Notes under the pieces: model-generated
The model's input: the letters and a program-made list of their open reading frames with translations, nothing else
Told to the model about the DNA's origin: nothing
Database searches by the model: none
In this document: positions 35,670 to 43,688 of the stretch, piece by piece
How positions within the stretch are numbered: the first letter of the stretch is position 1
Layout of the letters: the number at the start of each line of letters is the position of its first letter
NCBI RefSeq assembly: GCF_009649815.1
Contig: NZ_WJIC01000008.1
Span: 62,001 to 126,000, forward strand
DNA from: Nocardia sp. SYP-A9097
GTDB lineage: Bacteria > Actinomycetota > Actinomycetes > Mycobacteriales > Mycobacteriaceae
DNA length: 64,000 bases
Reading direction: 5' to 3'
Program-made: the position numbers and the translations under genes

Positions 35670-36902
35670 ATGGGTTCCGCCACAGTCGATATCGCGACCA
35701 TCGAGACCGTATTCACCGAACACTACGGTCGCGCCGTCGCCAGCCTGATCCGCGCCTTCGGTGATGTGGATATCGCCGAAGACGCGGTACAGGACGCATT
35801 CACCACCGCGATCCGGCGCTGGCCCGTCGAAGGACTACCGCCGAGCCCACCCGGCTGGATCATCACCACCGCCCGAAATCGAGCCGTGGACCGGCTGCGA
35901 CGCGATGCCGCGGGGCGCGACAAATACGCACAGGCCGCACTCCTGCACGAACGCGACGAACCGGTCGAAGCGGACGCGGTCTACGACGACCGACTGCGCC
36001 TGATCTTCACCTGCTGCCACCCCGCGCTGGCTCGCCCGACCCAGGTGGCACTCACGCTGCGATTGCTGGGCGGACTGTCCACGACAGAGCTGGCGCACAC
36101 CTTCCTCGTCCCGGAATCGACTATGGCGCAACGCATCACGCGCGCCAAGAACAAAATCCGCGATGCCCGGATCCCATACCGCGTGCCGTCCGCCGCCGAG
36201 CTACCCGCCCGATTGAATTCCGCACTCGCCGTGCTGTACCTGATCTTCACCGAAGGTCACACGGCGGCATCCGGGGAAAACCTGGTCCGCGCCGACCTGT
36301 GCACCGAAGGTATTCGCCTGGCCCGCGTACTCGCCGAGATCCTGCCCGACGAGCCGGAGGTATGGGGCCTGCTGGCACTGATGCTGCTCACCGAATCTCG
36401 CCGCACCACACGCACGACCTCCGACGGATCATTGATTCCACTACCGAAACAGGACCGCACCCTCTGGAATCGGACACTGATCGAGGAGGGCCAAGCCCTG
36501 GTCCGAAAATGTCTGCACCGCAACCAGCCCGGCCCATACCAACTGCAAGCCGCGATCAACGCGGTCCACGCCGACGCCACCAATCCCGCCGAAACCGACT
36601 GGCAGCAGATCCTGCACCTGTACGACCAACTCGAGACCCTGTCCCCCAGCCCGATCATCTCGCTCAACCGCGCCGTAGCCCTGGCCGAAGTACACGGCCC
36701 GCAATCCGCGCTCGACGCGGTAGACGCCCTGAACCTCCAGCAGTACTACCTCTTCCACGCCATCCGCGCAGACCTGCTCCGCCGACTCGGCAAGAGCGCG
36801 GAAGCCGCGCAAGCCTACGACGCCGCCATCACCCGCACCCACAATCAAGCCGAACGCAATTTCCTACTCGCCCAGCGCGACGCGGTCGCGAGCCCTACCT
36901 GA
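35670..36902 (+). CDS. ECF sigma factor with C-terminal TPR-like extension (ECF42 type)
   Basis: 410 residues. Sigma-2 is at about 10-80 (FTEHYGRAVASLIRAFGDVD, AEDAVQDAFTTAIRRWP) and sigma-4 at about 112-165 (QVALTLRLLGGLSTTELAHT, VPESTMAQRITRAKNKI). A helical extension of about 230 residues follows, with repeat-like helices (YQLQAAINAVHADA, ISLNRAVALAEVHGP). This is the ECF42 architecture, in which the extension is needed for activity. No anti-sigma gene is present. The ATG at 35670 overlaps the leader of the DGPF stop (TGAAATG). Confidence 0.9.
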   Translation: MGSATVDIATIETVFTEHYGRAVASLIRAFGDVDIAEDAVQDAFTTAIRRWPVEGLPPSPPGWIITTARNRAVDRLRRDAAGRDKYAQAALLHERDEPVEADAVYDDRLRLIFTCCHPALARPTQVALTLRLLGGLSTTELAHTFLVPESTMAQRITRAKNKIRDARIPYRVPSAAELPARLNSALAVLYLIFTEGHTAASGENLVRADLCTEGIRLARVLAEILPDEPEVWGLLALMLLTESRRTTRTTSDGSLIPLPKQDRTLWNRTLIEEGQALVRKCLHRNQPGPYQLQAAINAVHADATNPAETDWQQILHLYDQLETLSPSPIISLNRAVALAEVHGPQSALDAVDALNLQQYYLFHAIRADLLRRLGKSAEAAQAYDAAITRTHNQAERNFLLAQRDAVASPT

Positions 36903-37184
36903 ATTTAGAGACTGGACCTGCGGATTGGACATCACCGGCGAGGCAGGTGTCCTCCTGACAATCACCGCCGATCGGGGCAAACTACCGGCACACATGACCT
37001 AGCATTGACGGTGTTCAGCTCGCCATCGCCGTGAATGCAACCAAAACCCCTTCCTGTAATCAGACTCGGGTTCCGGAGGGCAGGGACTGGGCAGGGGGAG
37101 CCGTGTCCGAATAACTGAAGAATCGGGTGAATTCGCTTGTGCCACTCGCCTATTCGGCCGGTGGTCTCCCACAAGGAGAATGAA

Positions 37185-38120
37185 ATGGTAGACGCGCTCT
37201 TCGCGGACGTTTCCGAGCATCAGCGCGCCGTCGATGATTCCTACCCATACAGGTTGTTTTCCCTTCGGTCGAACGATGGGACTCATCGAGACGAGCGCTT
37301 CTTCGACAACTACAGCTGGGCGGCAAATGCGGCAGACACCGGGCGGATCTCCTGTTTCACGGTGTACTACTACTGGCGGCCGAACTGGCTGGAATCCGTT
37401 GATACCCACAAAGATATGGTCACGCAGGCCGGCGGCCCGCACCCGAGGATGATTTCGATGCTCGACGTAGAATCGGGTGGAAACCCCGGTGGAGATCAGT
37501 CGGACGGCATCAACCGCTCATACTGGAACCTCGCCGACTGGCTCGGCAGCGTGAAGCGAGTCATCGGCTACGCCAACTCCGGCGACTTCTTCAGCATGTG
37601 GCCCGACCGCCCAGAGGGATTGCGAGTCATCGGAGCAGGTTACGGCAGCAACCCGAACCTACCCGGCCAAATCGCCCACCAATACACCGACGGCCGCGGC
37701 TTCGGCGGCGGATTACCCGAGGGCGCACCACCTTTCGGCCACTGCGACATGAATTCGGCAGACGGCCTTTCGCCGGATGATTTCGCAGCCGCATGCGGCC
37801 TCGGCGGAGACGTTCTGGACCCAATCGCGGAAATATGGATCCAGTTCATGGGAATCGGCGGAAACGGCTGGCCCCAACTGGGAAATCGAACGATAGTCGA
37901 TGGCCTCGCCGCCATCGGCCGACAACTACAAATCCCCGGTTTCGCGCCCCCAGAGGGGCCGACCCAAGTCCCCCTCCCACCCGATATCGACGGCAGAATC
38001 CACGACATATGGGGCCAACTCCGTGGCACCACCGGCGCCGGTTGGCCCCAACTCGGCGGCCGGTCAATAGTCGACGGATTAGCCGCGGTCGGCAAGGAAT
38101 TAAAGGTCGCCGGATTCTGA
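37185..38120 (+). CDS. GH25-like lysozyme with two C-terminal repeats
   Basis: 311 residues, AAGGAG seven bases before the ATG. The N-terminal domain (about 1-205) has GH25 features: LFADVSEHQ at the start, MISMLDVESGG (catalytic-type D-x-E near 101-103), and the closing IAHQYTDG...CDMNSADG. Two tandem repeats follow (about 222-258 and 274-311), each reading W-Q-(F/L)-G-GWPQLG-R-(T/S)IVDGLAA(I/V)G, which resemble wall-binding repeats of phage lysins in this group. No signal peptide is visible, unlike a secreted autolysin, so a phage or holin-dependent origin is possible. Confidence 0.75.
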   Translation: MVDALFADVSEHQRAVDDSYPYRLFSLRSNDGTHRDERFFDNYSWAANAADTGRISCFTVYYYWRPNWLESVDTHKDMVTQAGGPHPRMISMLDVESGGNPGGDQSDGINRSYWNLADWLGSVKRVIGYANSGDFFSMWPDRPEGLRVIGAGYGSNPNLPGQIAHQYTDGRGFGGGLPEGAPPFGHCDMNSADGLSPDDFAAACGLGGDVLDPIAEIWIQFMGIGGNGWPQLGNRTIVDGLAAIGRQLQIPGFAPPEGPTQVPLPPDIDGRIHDIWGQLRGTTGAGWPQLGGRSIVDGLAAVGKELKVAGF

Positions 38121-38635
38121 CAGATTGGACCGCCCCGGCTTTGGTTGAGACCGATTACCGACTACTCATGTCTCATGCTGCTGCGGGCTGCTGACTCCGG
38201 GCTTCCCGGAGGGCCTGCTCGAACTCCCGCGGTGGACGACAGTCACACGCAGTCCTCGCACAGCTCACCAAACACGGCACACCACGGCGCTACCAACCCA
38301 TGACCGAGACCGACATCGGCCTAGCCGAACAGCTCTACCTCAACGGGCAGTCCCTGACCGCCTGCGCCAAACAGTAGGCACAGCCGATTCGACGCATCGA
38401 CACGCCAAATCTCGAGGGTCAGTGTGTGTGGGTCAGACCCGACCCGACCCGACTCGCCGAGTGCTTGGTTGGGCGGCATCCATAACAGCAAGTCGGTGGA
38501 TGCCGTCGGCACAGGCTGCCAATCCGGCTGCGCCGGAATGCATTCAGTCAGCTGGGCCGATGTTTGACCCACGCCGCAGCACCCGACCCGTCGTCGCCAG
38601 GCTGATCGGGAGTGCCAGGTAAACGGTGGATCCGC
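38121..38635. other. Scrambled intergenic region with recombinase-like fragment
   Basis: About 515 bp without an intact gene. Plus-strand bases 38250-38377 read AVLAQLTKHGTPRRYQP...IGLAEQLYLNGQSLT...AKQ and a stop, resembling the end of a serine-recombinase HTH, but with no start. The rest shows no recognisable product. It adjoins the IS630 scar. Confidence 0.35.
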
Positions 38636-38731
38636 ACTCGTGTGCGCGCCACGGCGGATCTTCTGGTCGGTCAGGAATCCGAACCACCGCTCGACCTGGT
38701 TGATTCAGGATGATCCGGTCGGGGTGAAGTG
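38636..38731 (-). pseudogene. IS630-type transposase C-terminal fragment
   Basis: Minus-strand frame HFTPTGSS-stop-INQVERWF then GFLTDQKIRRGAHTS. The VERWF-FLTD-IRRG run is the hallmark of the IS630 transposase C-terminal part. TGA replaces the usual Trp before INQVERWF, and both ends are missing. It overlaps the 3' end of the dioxygenase gene in another frame. Confidence 0.75.
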
Positions 38732-40203
38732 CCCTGCGCGAGCTGGTCACCACGTACCCAGCAGGCATGGAAACCGGACGGGACCCGCTGCGGTAACAGC
38801 ACTCGCGCCAACGGGCCCGATTCGAGATCGGCGGCGTCGAAAATATTGATCTCACCGCGGTATTCGGCCTCGTCATTGACGAAACACACCAGGTAGCCAT
38901 CAGTTTCGCCGGTCGATCCGTCCCGAGGAGCGAAGGGGGCTTCGGCTCCCCACCTACCAGGGCCGAACTTGTGCTCCTGCTTGGCTCCGGTGGTCGAGTC
39001 GAAACGCACCAGACCGTCGAAGAGCAGGGTGGGTTCGTTGCCCAGGCTCATGCTGTAGGAATAGCGGTGTGGCTGCCCCATGACGCGGGAGTCGACGCTG
39101 GGAAATTCGATATTCGCGTCATCCAGAGGCTGCTCGCTGGTGGTTCCTGTGCGCAGGTTGAACCGGTAGCGGTAGAGCTGCGCGTCCAACCGCATATAGG
39201 CCAGCATGCTGGCGAGAGGATGATCGAAAGTTGTCTGGTGCTGGGGATTCTTGACGCGGCAGACATCCATCACGATCTCTTCGCCTTCCTCCCAGGAATT
39301 GACGACGTGATAGATGTAGCAAGGCTTGGCCTCGAACCATCGAACCTGGTCTCCCGTCCCGTGGCGGGGGATGACCGCGAACCGTGACACGAGTTCGCGG
39401 TCGTAGTAGATCCGGTACTTCCCGGCCAGGCGAGCCTCTTGGTCCTGGACCAGCGGAAGGTCCATGAGAACCGAATAGTTCGCGGTGATCGCCATGTCAT
39501 GTGGCAGGCGGGGCGCCGGCAGATCGATCCGAGTCAGATGTGTCTGCGTGCCGTCGGCGCCGATGATGCCGTAGCGCAGAAAATTCTGGTCCGGCCCGTA
39601 GTCGAACCAGAGAAGTTCGCCCGTCGCCTCGTCGACCTTCGGATGGGCCATCATGTCCCCGGCGAAGGTTCCGAGAAAGTCTTGTGCGCCAAGGGTTTCC
39701 AGAGACAACGGATCAACACCGTAAGGGGTGCCACACAGGTACCAAGTCGCGAGGACCTGGCCGCGGTGGTAGATGACGTCGGTATTGGCGGCGTCTTTGA
39801 TACCCAGTCCGTGACCGTTGCCCCCGGGGTTGTCCTTCGGGTTTTCCATCAGGCCGGTCCACAGGGCTCGGCCCGCTGCCGACTCCTGCTCGAAAGCCTG
39901 GGTACGGACATATCGGTTGCGGTACCGGACCTTGCCGTTCTCGAAATGGGCAGCGTGGATCATGCCATCGCCGTCGAACAGGTGAAAACGACCGGGTGCG
40001 GAGAACTGGCGGTTGGGCCCGTTACGAAGATAGACGCCGTTGAGATCCTTCGGGATCTCGCCGATCACAGGTAGGTCGTCGAGGGTCAACTCGTCTCGCA
40101 CCGGTGCGAAGACGCCGAGTAGGTAGGGGTTCTCCTGGCTCGCGTCGACCGGTCGAGCAATGGCAATCGGAGCCGCGCCCGCGATGGAATGTGACGTGGT
40201 CAT
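38671..40203 (-). CDS. Carotenoid-oxygenase/stilbene-dioxygenase family enzyme
   Basis: 510 residues, the usual family size. It opens GEIPKDLNGVYLRNGPNRQF and FHLFDGDGMIHAAHF; the four iron-binding His sit in MAHPKVDEATGELLWFDYG, PHDMAITANYSV, YHVVNSWEEGEEIVMD and GFHACW. Such enzymes split C=C bonds of carotenoids, apocarotenoids or aryl-alkenes (stilbenes, isoeugenol) to aldehydes using O2 and Fe(II). The last about 20 residues (AQGTSPRPDHPESTRSSGG...) come from out-of-frame reading of an IS630 fragment, replacing the native tail; all four His are kept. It is the last gene of a five-gene operon. AGGAAGAG precedes the ATG. Confidence 0.9.
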   Translation of the reverse strand: MTTSHSIAGAAPIAIARPVDASQENPYLLGVFAPVRDELTLDDLPVIGEIPKDLNGVYLRNGPNRQFSAPGRFHLFDGDGMIHAAHFENGKVRYRNRYVRTQAFEQESAAGRALWTGLMENPKDNPGGNGHGLGIKDAANTDVIYHRGQVLATWYLCGTPYGVDPLSLETLGAQDFLGTFAGDMMAHPKVDEATGELLWFDYGPDQNFLRYGIIGADGTQTHLTRIDLPAPRLPHDMAITANYSVLMDLPLVQDQEARLAGKYRIYYDRELVSRFAVIPRHGTGDQVRWFEAKPCYIYHVVNSWEEGEEIVMDVCRVKNPQHQTTFDHPLASMLAYMRLDAQLYRYRFNLRTGTTSEQPLDDANIEFPSVDSRVMGQPHRYSYSMSLGNEPTLLFDGLVRFDSTTGAKQEHKFGPGRWGAEAPFAPRDGSTGETDGYLVCFVNDEAEYRGEINIFDAADLESGPLARVLLPQRVPSGFHACWVRGDQLAQGTSPRPDHPESTRSSGGSDS

Positions 40204-40252
40204 GTTCTTCTCTTCCTTTTGTCGCGACGATCGACGTTGCGGACCTGGCTGT

Positions 40253-40708
40253 TCACTGCTGAAACATCAGCTGTGTGCAGCGGAACAGGGCGATCGATCG
40301 GCCGTTGTCGGCGCACACCGTGGCGTCCCACACCTGGGTCCGCCGACCGATGTGCACAGGTGTGGCGGTCGCGGTAATGACTCCTGAACGAGCGGTGCCG
40401 AGGTAGTTGGTCTTGAGTTCGGCAGTCGTGAAACCGGTAGTGTCCTCGGACATCGCCAGACGGGTGCCGATCCCGCACATGGTGTCGGCCAACGCCACAA
40501 CCGATGCGGCGTGCAGGTACCCGTTCGGCGCGAGCAGCCCTTCGTGGACGCGCAGTTCCCCGACCACTTTCTCGGACGTGGCGTGCAGCACCGTCATGCC
40601 GAGGTTGCCAGGTAGACGTCCCTCGAGCATCGAGGTCAGCGCTTCGGCCAGCGCCGGACCCGAACCGGTCGGTGTTTGCCTCGAGGCGGGTGCCGGTTCT
40701 TCGTTCAT
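40253..40708 (-). CDS. PaaI-type hotdog thioesterase
   Basis: 151 residues with the hotdog helix and strands: GNLGMTVLHATSEKVVGEL, APNGYLHAASVVALADTMCG (active-site loop), TTAELKTNYLGTARSGVITA, GRRTQVWDATV. It hydrolyses acyl-CoA, probably releasing a stalled aromatic or acyl-CoA intermediate. The start overlaps the CoA ligase stop by 4 bp, and the gene is 49 bp before the dioxygenase. Confidence 0.88.
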   Translation of the reverse strand: MNEEPAPASRQTPTGSGPALAEALTSMLEGRLPGNLGMTVLHATSEKVVGELRVHEGLLAPNGYLHAASVVALADTMCGIGTRLAMSEDTTGFTTAELKTNYLGTARSGVITATATPVHIGRRTQVWDATVCADNGRSIALFRCTQLMFQQ

Positions 40709-42459
40709 CGCCGGCCGTCCTCGGCGACCAGCAGACGAAGGTCCCGTCGCAGTAGTTTCCCCATCGGGTTGCGGGGCAAGTCATCAACGATCAGCAATCT
40801 CTCGGGAAGCTTGAACGAGGCGATGTCTTTCGCACGGAGGCTCGACACCAGGGCGGCGAGGGTGACTTCGTAACCGGGTGCGGGTACCACGACAGCGCAG
40901 CACTTCTCGCCGAGGATCGGGTCGGCATAGCCGATGATCGCCACATCGGCGACCGAAGGATCGGCGATGAGCAGGCCCTCGATCTCCGCCGGTGCGATGT
41001 TCATCCCACCGCGAATGATGATTTCCTTGCTGCGGTCGACGAACTTCAAGTATTCACCCGAATCACCGCACAGCTCGAAAACGTCACCGGTTCGCAGGTA
41101 GCCCTCGGCGTCGAAGGGACTGCTGGCGGCGGTACCAGGTAGGTAATCAGCGAAAATGGTGGGGCCTTTGATTCGCAGTTCTCCCCGCCCTCCCACCTGC
41201 GTGATCTCGGCCCCGCTGACAACATCGACCAGACGTACAGATGTCCGTTCAGCAACCGGAGTCGACCACGATCTGGCGGTCGAGCCATAGTTGGGCAGGT
41301 ACTCCGCGCGCATCATCGGATCAGGTGTGTCGGCGGCTACACCGAGCAGGCACACACCCTCGTTGGATCCGAAGAAGTTCATCACCTCGATGCCCAGTTC
41401 GAGCTGCCAGTCACGCACGACGCTGGGTGGAAGCGGCGCCCCGCCCGACCCGACCCGCTCCAGTGAGGACAGGTCGAACTCGCTGCGCAGCAACGGATTC
41501 TGCAGCAGCAGGCTCAAGATCGCCGGCGGCATACTCGTATGAGTTACCCGGTGGCGCTGGATCTGATCCAGGTAGACCTTCAGGTCGAGGGGCTGGTGTT
41601 GCACCAGGTGGCTGCCGCTCAGTAGCCAGGGCAACAGCGAGGTTGCGAATCCAGCCATGTTGACCATCGGGAACGGTGCCAGGATCACCGACTCCGACGT
41701 GGTCCGCAGGCCGTCCTGAGTGGCTTGGCCGATGGCGAGCCAGTCGCCATGACATCGCGGAACGCCCTTCGGCGCTGCCTCGGTTCCGCTGGTCCAGCAG
41801 ATGGTGATGCAATCATTCACGGTCCGCGTAAGTTGCCTGTTCAGCCGGCGGACCTCCTCGATCGCCGAGGGTGCGGCGGGTCTGCCGTCCAGCGGTACGG
41901 CTTTCGAATCGGTCACTACACCGAAAGCGAACACCCAACGCAGAGAAGCGATTTCGTCGACAAGCGACAGCGCTTCTTCGTGCGGTACGCGATCGTGCAA
42001 CGCCGTCGCGGTGACAACGGCGACGGCATCGCAGGACGCGGCGATTCGGCTCAGCTCGTGGCGTCGGTAGGAGGCGGGCATCGGGGCCGCGATCGCGCCG
42101 ATGCGCCACAGCGCGAAGTAGGTCGCGGTGAGCACGACCGAGTTGGGCAACAGCACAGCCACGACATCGCCGGTTCGTACACCCCCGGTATGGAGTTTGG
42201 CCGCGATGTCGTCGACTTTGCTGTCCAGCTCGAGCCAGGTCAGCGATTCCGATGCCAGACCGGACAGGTCGGTGAGGTTCGGGGGGTCGGTAACAGCTCG
42301 GTGGGCGCCGCGGGTGGCGACATTACGGTCGAACAGGTCCAACAGGGTGTCGCGCCGCCACCAACCCTGGGCGAGGTAGTCGTGAACTCGTTCCGGAGGG
42401 TGGCAAGGGGGTATGTGGTGAGCAGGACCGCGACCCGGCGTGATAATCAATTCGTCCAT
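40705..42459 (-). CDS. AMP-forming acyl-CoA synthetase
   Basis: 584 residues of the ANL superfamily: CITICWTSGTEAAPKGVPRC (P-loop A3), NFFGSNEGVCLLG (A5), YLRTGDVFELCGDSGEYLKFVDRSKEIIIRGG split by short gaps (A7-A8) and NPMGKLLRRDL with the catalytic Lys (A10). It activates a carboxylate as CoA thioester; the substrate is not readable. AAGGAG touches the ATG at 42459 directly, too close for good initiation; a TTG at 42450, nine bases after that site, may be the real start. Confidence 0.9.
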   Translation of the reverse strand: MDELIITPGRGPAHHIPPCHPPERVHDYLAQGWWRRDTLLDLFDRNVATRGAHRAVTDPPNLTDLSGLASESLTWLELDSKVDDIAAKLHTGGVRTGDVVAVLLPNSVVLTATYFALWRIGAIAAPMPASYRRHELSRIAASCDAVAVVTATALHDRVPHEEALSLVDEIASLRWVFAFGVVTDSKAVPLDGRPAAPSAIEEVRRLNRQLTRTVNDCITICWTSGTEAAPKGVPRCHGDWLAIGQATQDGLRTTSESVILAPFPMVNMAGFATSLLPWLLSGSHLVQHQPLDLKVYLDQIQRHRVTHTSMPPAILSLLLQNPLLRSEFDLSSLERVGSGGAPLPPSVVRDWQLELGIEVMNFFGSNEGVCLLGVAADTPDPMMRAEYLPNYGSTARSWSTPVAERTSVRLVDVVSGAEITQVGGRGELRIKGPTIFADYLPGTAASSPFDAEGYLRTGDVFELCGDSGEYLKFVDRSKEIIIRGGMNIAPAEIEGLLIADPSVADVAIIGYADPILGEKCCAVVVPAPGYEVTLAALVSSLRAKDIASFKLPERLLIVDDLPRNPMGKLLRRDLRLLVAEDGRR

Positions 42460-42487
42460 CTCCTTTGATGGTTCGAGCAGCAGATCG

Positions 42488-43684
42488 TCATCGCAGCCGC
42501 CGGATGACGATCGCGGCGCCGAGGCCGAGTGCGGCAGGGATAGCGATCAGGGCGTACTCGCCGTCGACACGCCTCAGTTGTTCGAGGGCGTTGACCAGCA
42601 ACACCCCGCCGCCCGCGCCCAGAGGGTGCCCGGTGGCCATCGATCCACCGACCGGGTTCACCTTCTCCGGGTCGAGTCCGAGCTCGCGAATCATCAAAAG
42701 CACTGAGACCGCGAAGGACTCGTTGGCTTCGATGACGTCGAGCCGGCTTGCCAGGATGCCCGCGTTGTCGAGAGCCTTGCGCGCGGCGACGACCGACGCG
42801 GTCAACAGCGGCGATCGCACTGCCGCTTGCGCGACACCGACCACTTCCGCAATGGGCTTTCGCCCGAAAAGCGAAGCCGCCGAACGTGTTCCCAACACCG
42901 CCGCTGCGGCGCCGTCCGCCAGTTGGGGTGCCGTTGCTGCGGTGTGCAACCCGACGGCAGGGCGAGTCGTGCCGGGTAGGCGCTGTTCGACGCGCTCCCA
43001 CGAAGGGTCCTCGCCGAACAACGCGGGGAGTTCGGCCAGCCCCTCGACACTGATATCGGACCGAGGGCCCTCGTCCACGCTCAGCAAAGTCTCGGTCGCC
43101 GAACAGACCGGCACGATCGAGTCCGACGGGGGCGCGGCCTGGGCGCGGCGATGCGAGCCGACCGCGGTTTCGTCGAGCTCCGCCCGGGTGAATCCGTGTT
43201 GCATCGCGGTCAGGTCCGCGGAGACACCGATGGTGACGTACCCCGTCCGGTCACCGAGCAGGCTGCTGGTAGCGAACGCCGGGTTGTCGGACATCATCGG
43301 CACCCGGGACATCGATTCGACACCGCCGACCACCACGAGGTCCGCGCTACCCGCCGCGATCTTGGCCGCTCCGGTCTCGATGGCGTCCAGACCGGAGCAG
43401 CACAGACGCGACACCACGCCCGCGCTGATCTCATCGGGCCACCCTGCCCACAACACCGCTGATCGAGCGACGTTTCCGCCCTGGTCACCGAATGCGGTAC
43501 TCGTGCCGACGATCACCTCGTCAACTTCCGCGACCGGGAGGCCACGCCGTTGGAGCTCCCGCAGTAGCTGTGCCAGCAGGTCGTAGGCGGGCACATCGGC
43601 GAGCGTGCCGCCGTGGCGACGCACCCGCGCCTTCGGCGTTCGTATCGCCTCGTAGACGAAGACTCCCGAACCGAGCTGTTTCAT
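42488..43684 (-). CDS. Thiolase-family protein lacking the second catalytic Cys
   Basis: 398 residues. The nucleophile is in SRLCCSGLDAIETG (about 91-92). NESFAV and GGSMATGHPLGAGG correspond to NEAFA and the GHP loop. At the C-terminus the usual C-x-G-x-G is replaced by IPAALGLGAA, so the proton-donor Cys is missing. The enzyme may be impaired, or use another residue, or bind without thiolysis. It lies 4 bp after the PaaN-like gene. The second thiolase of the cluster (46546) keeps the Cys. Confidence 0.88.
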   Translation of the reverse strand: MKQLGSGVFVYEAIRTPKARVRRHGGTLADVPAYDLLAQLLRELQRRGLPVAEVDEVIVGTSTAFGDQGGNVARSAVLWAGWPDEISAGVVSRLCCSGLDAIETGAAKIAAGSADLVVVGGVESMSRVPMMSDNPAFATSSLLGDRTGYVTIGVSADLTAMQHGFTRAELDETAVGSHRRAQAAPPSDSIVPVCSATETLLSVDEGPRSDISVEGLAELPALFGEDPSWERVEQRLPGTTRPAVGLHTAATAPQLADGAAAAVLGTRSAASLFGRKPIAEVVGVAQAAVRSPLLTASVVAARKALDNAGILASRLDVIEANESFAVSVLLMIRELGLDPEKVNPVGGSMATGHPLGAGGGVLLVNALEQLRRVDGEYALIAIPAALGLGAAIVIRRLR

Positions 43685-43688
43685 CGTC

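Noticed and set aside
38321..38572. 83-codon minus-strand frame near the IS630 scar
   Set aside because: No family, no ribosome site, and it lies in rearranged sequence; kept only as part of the intergenic description.
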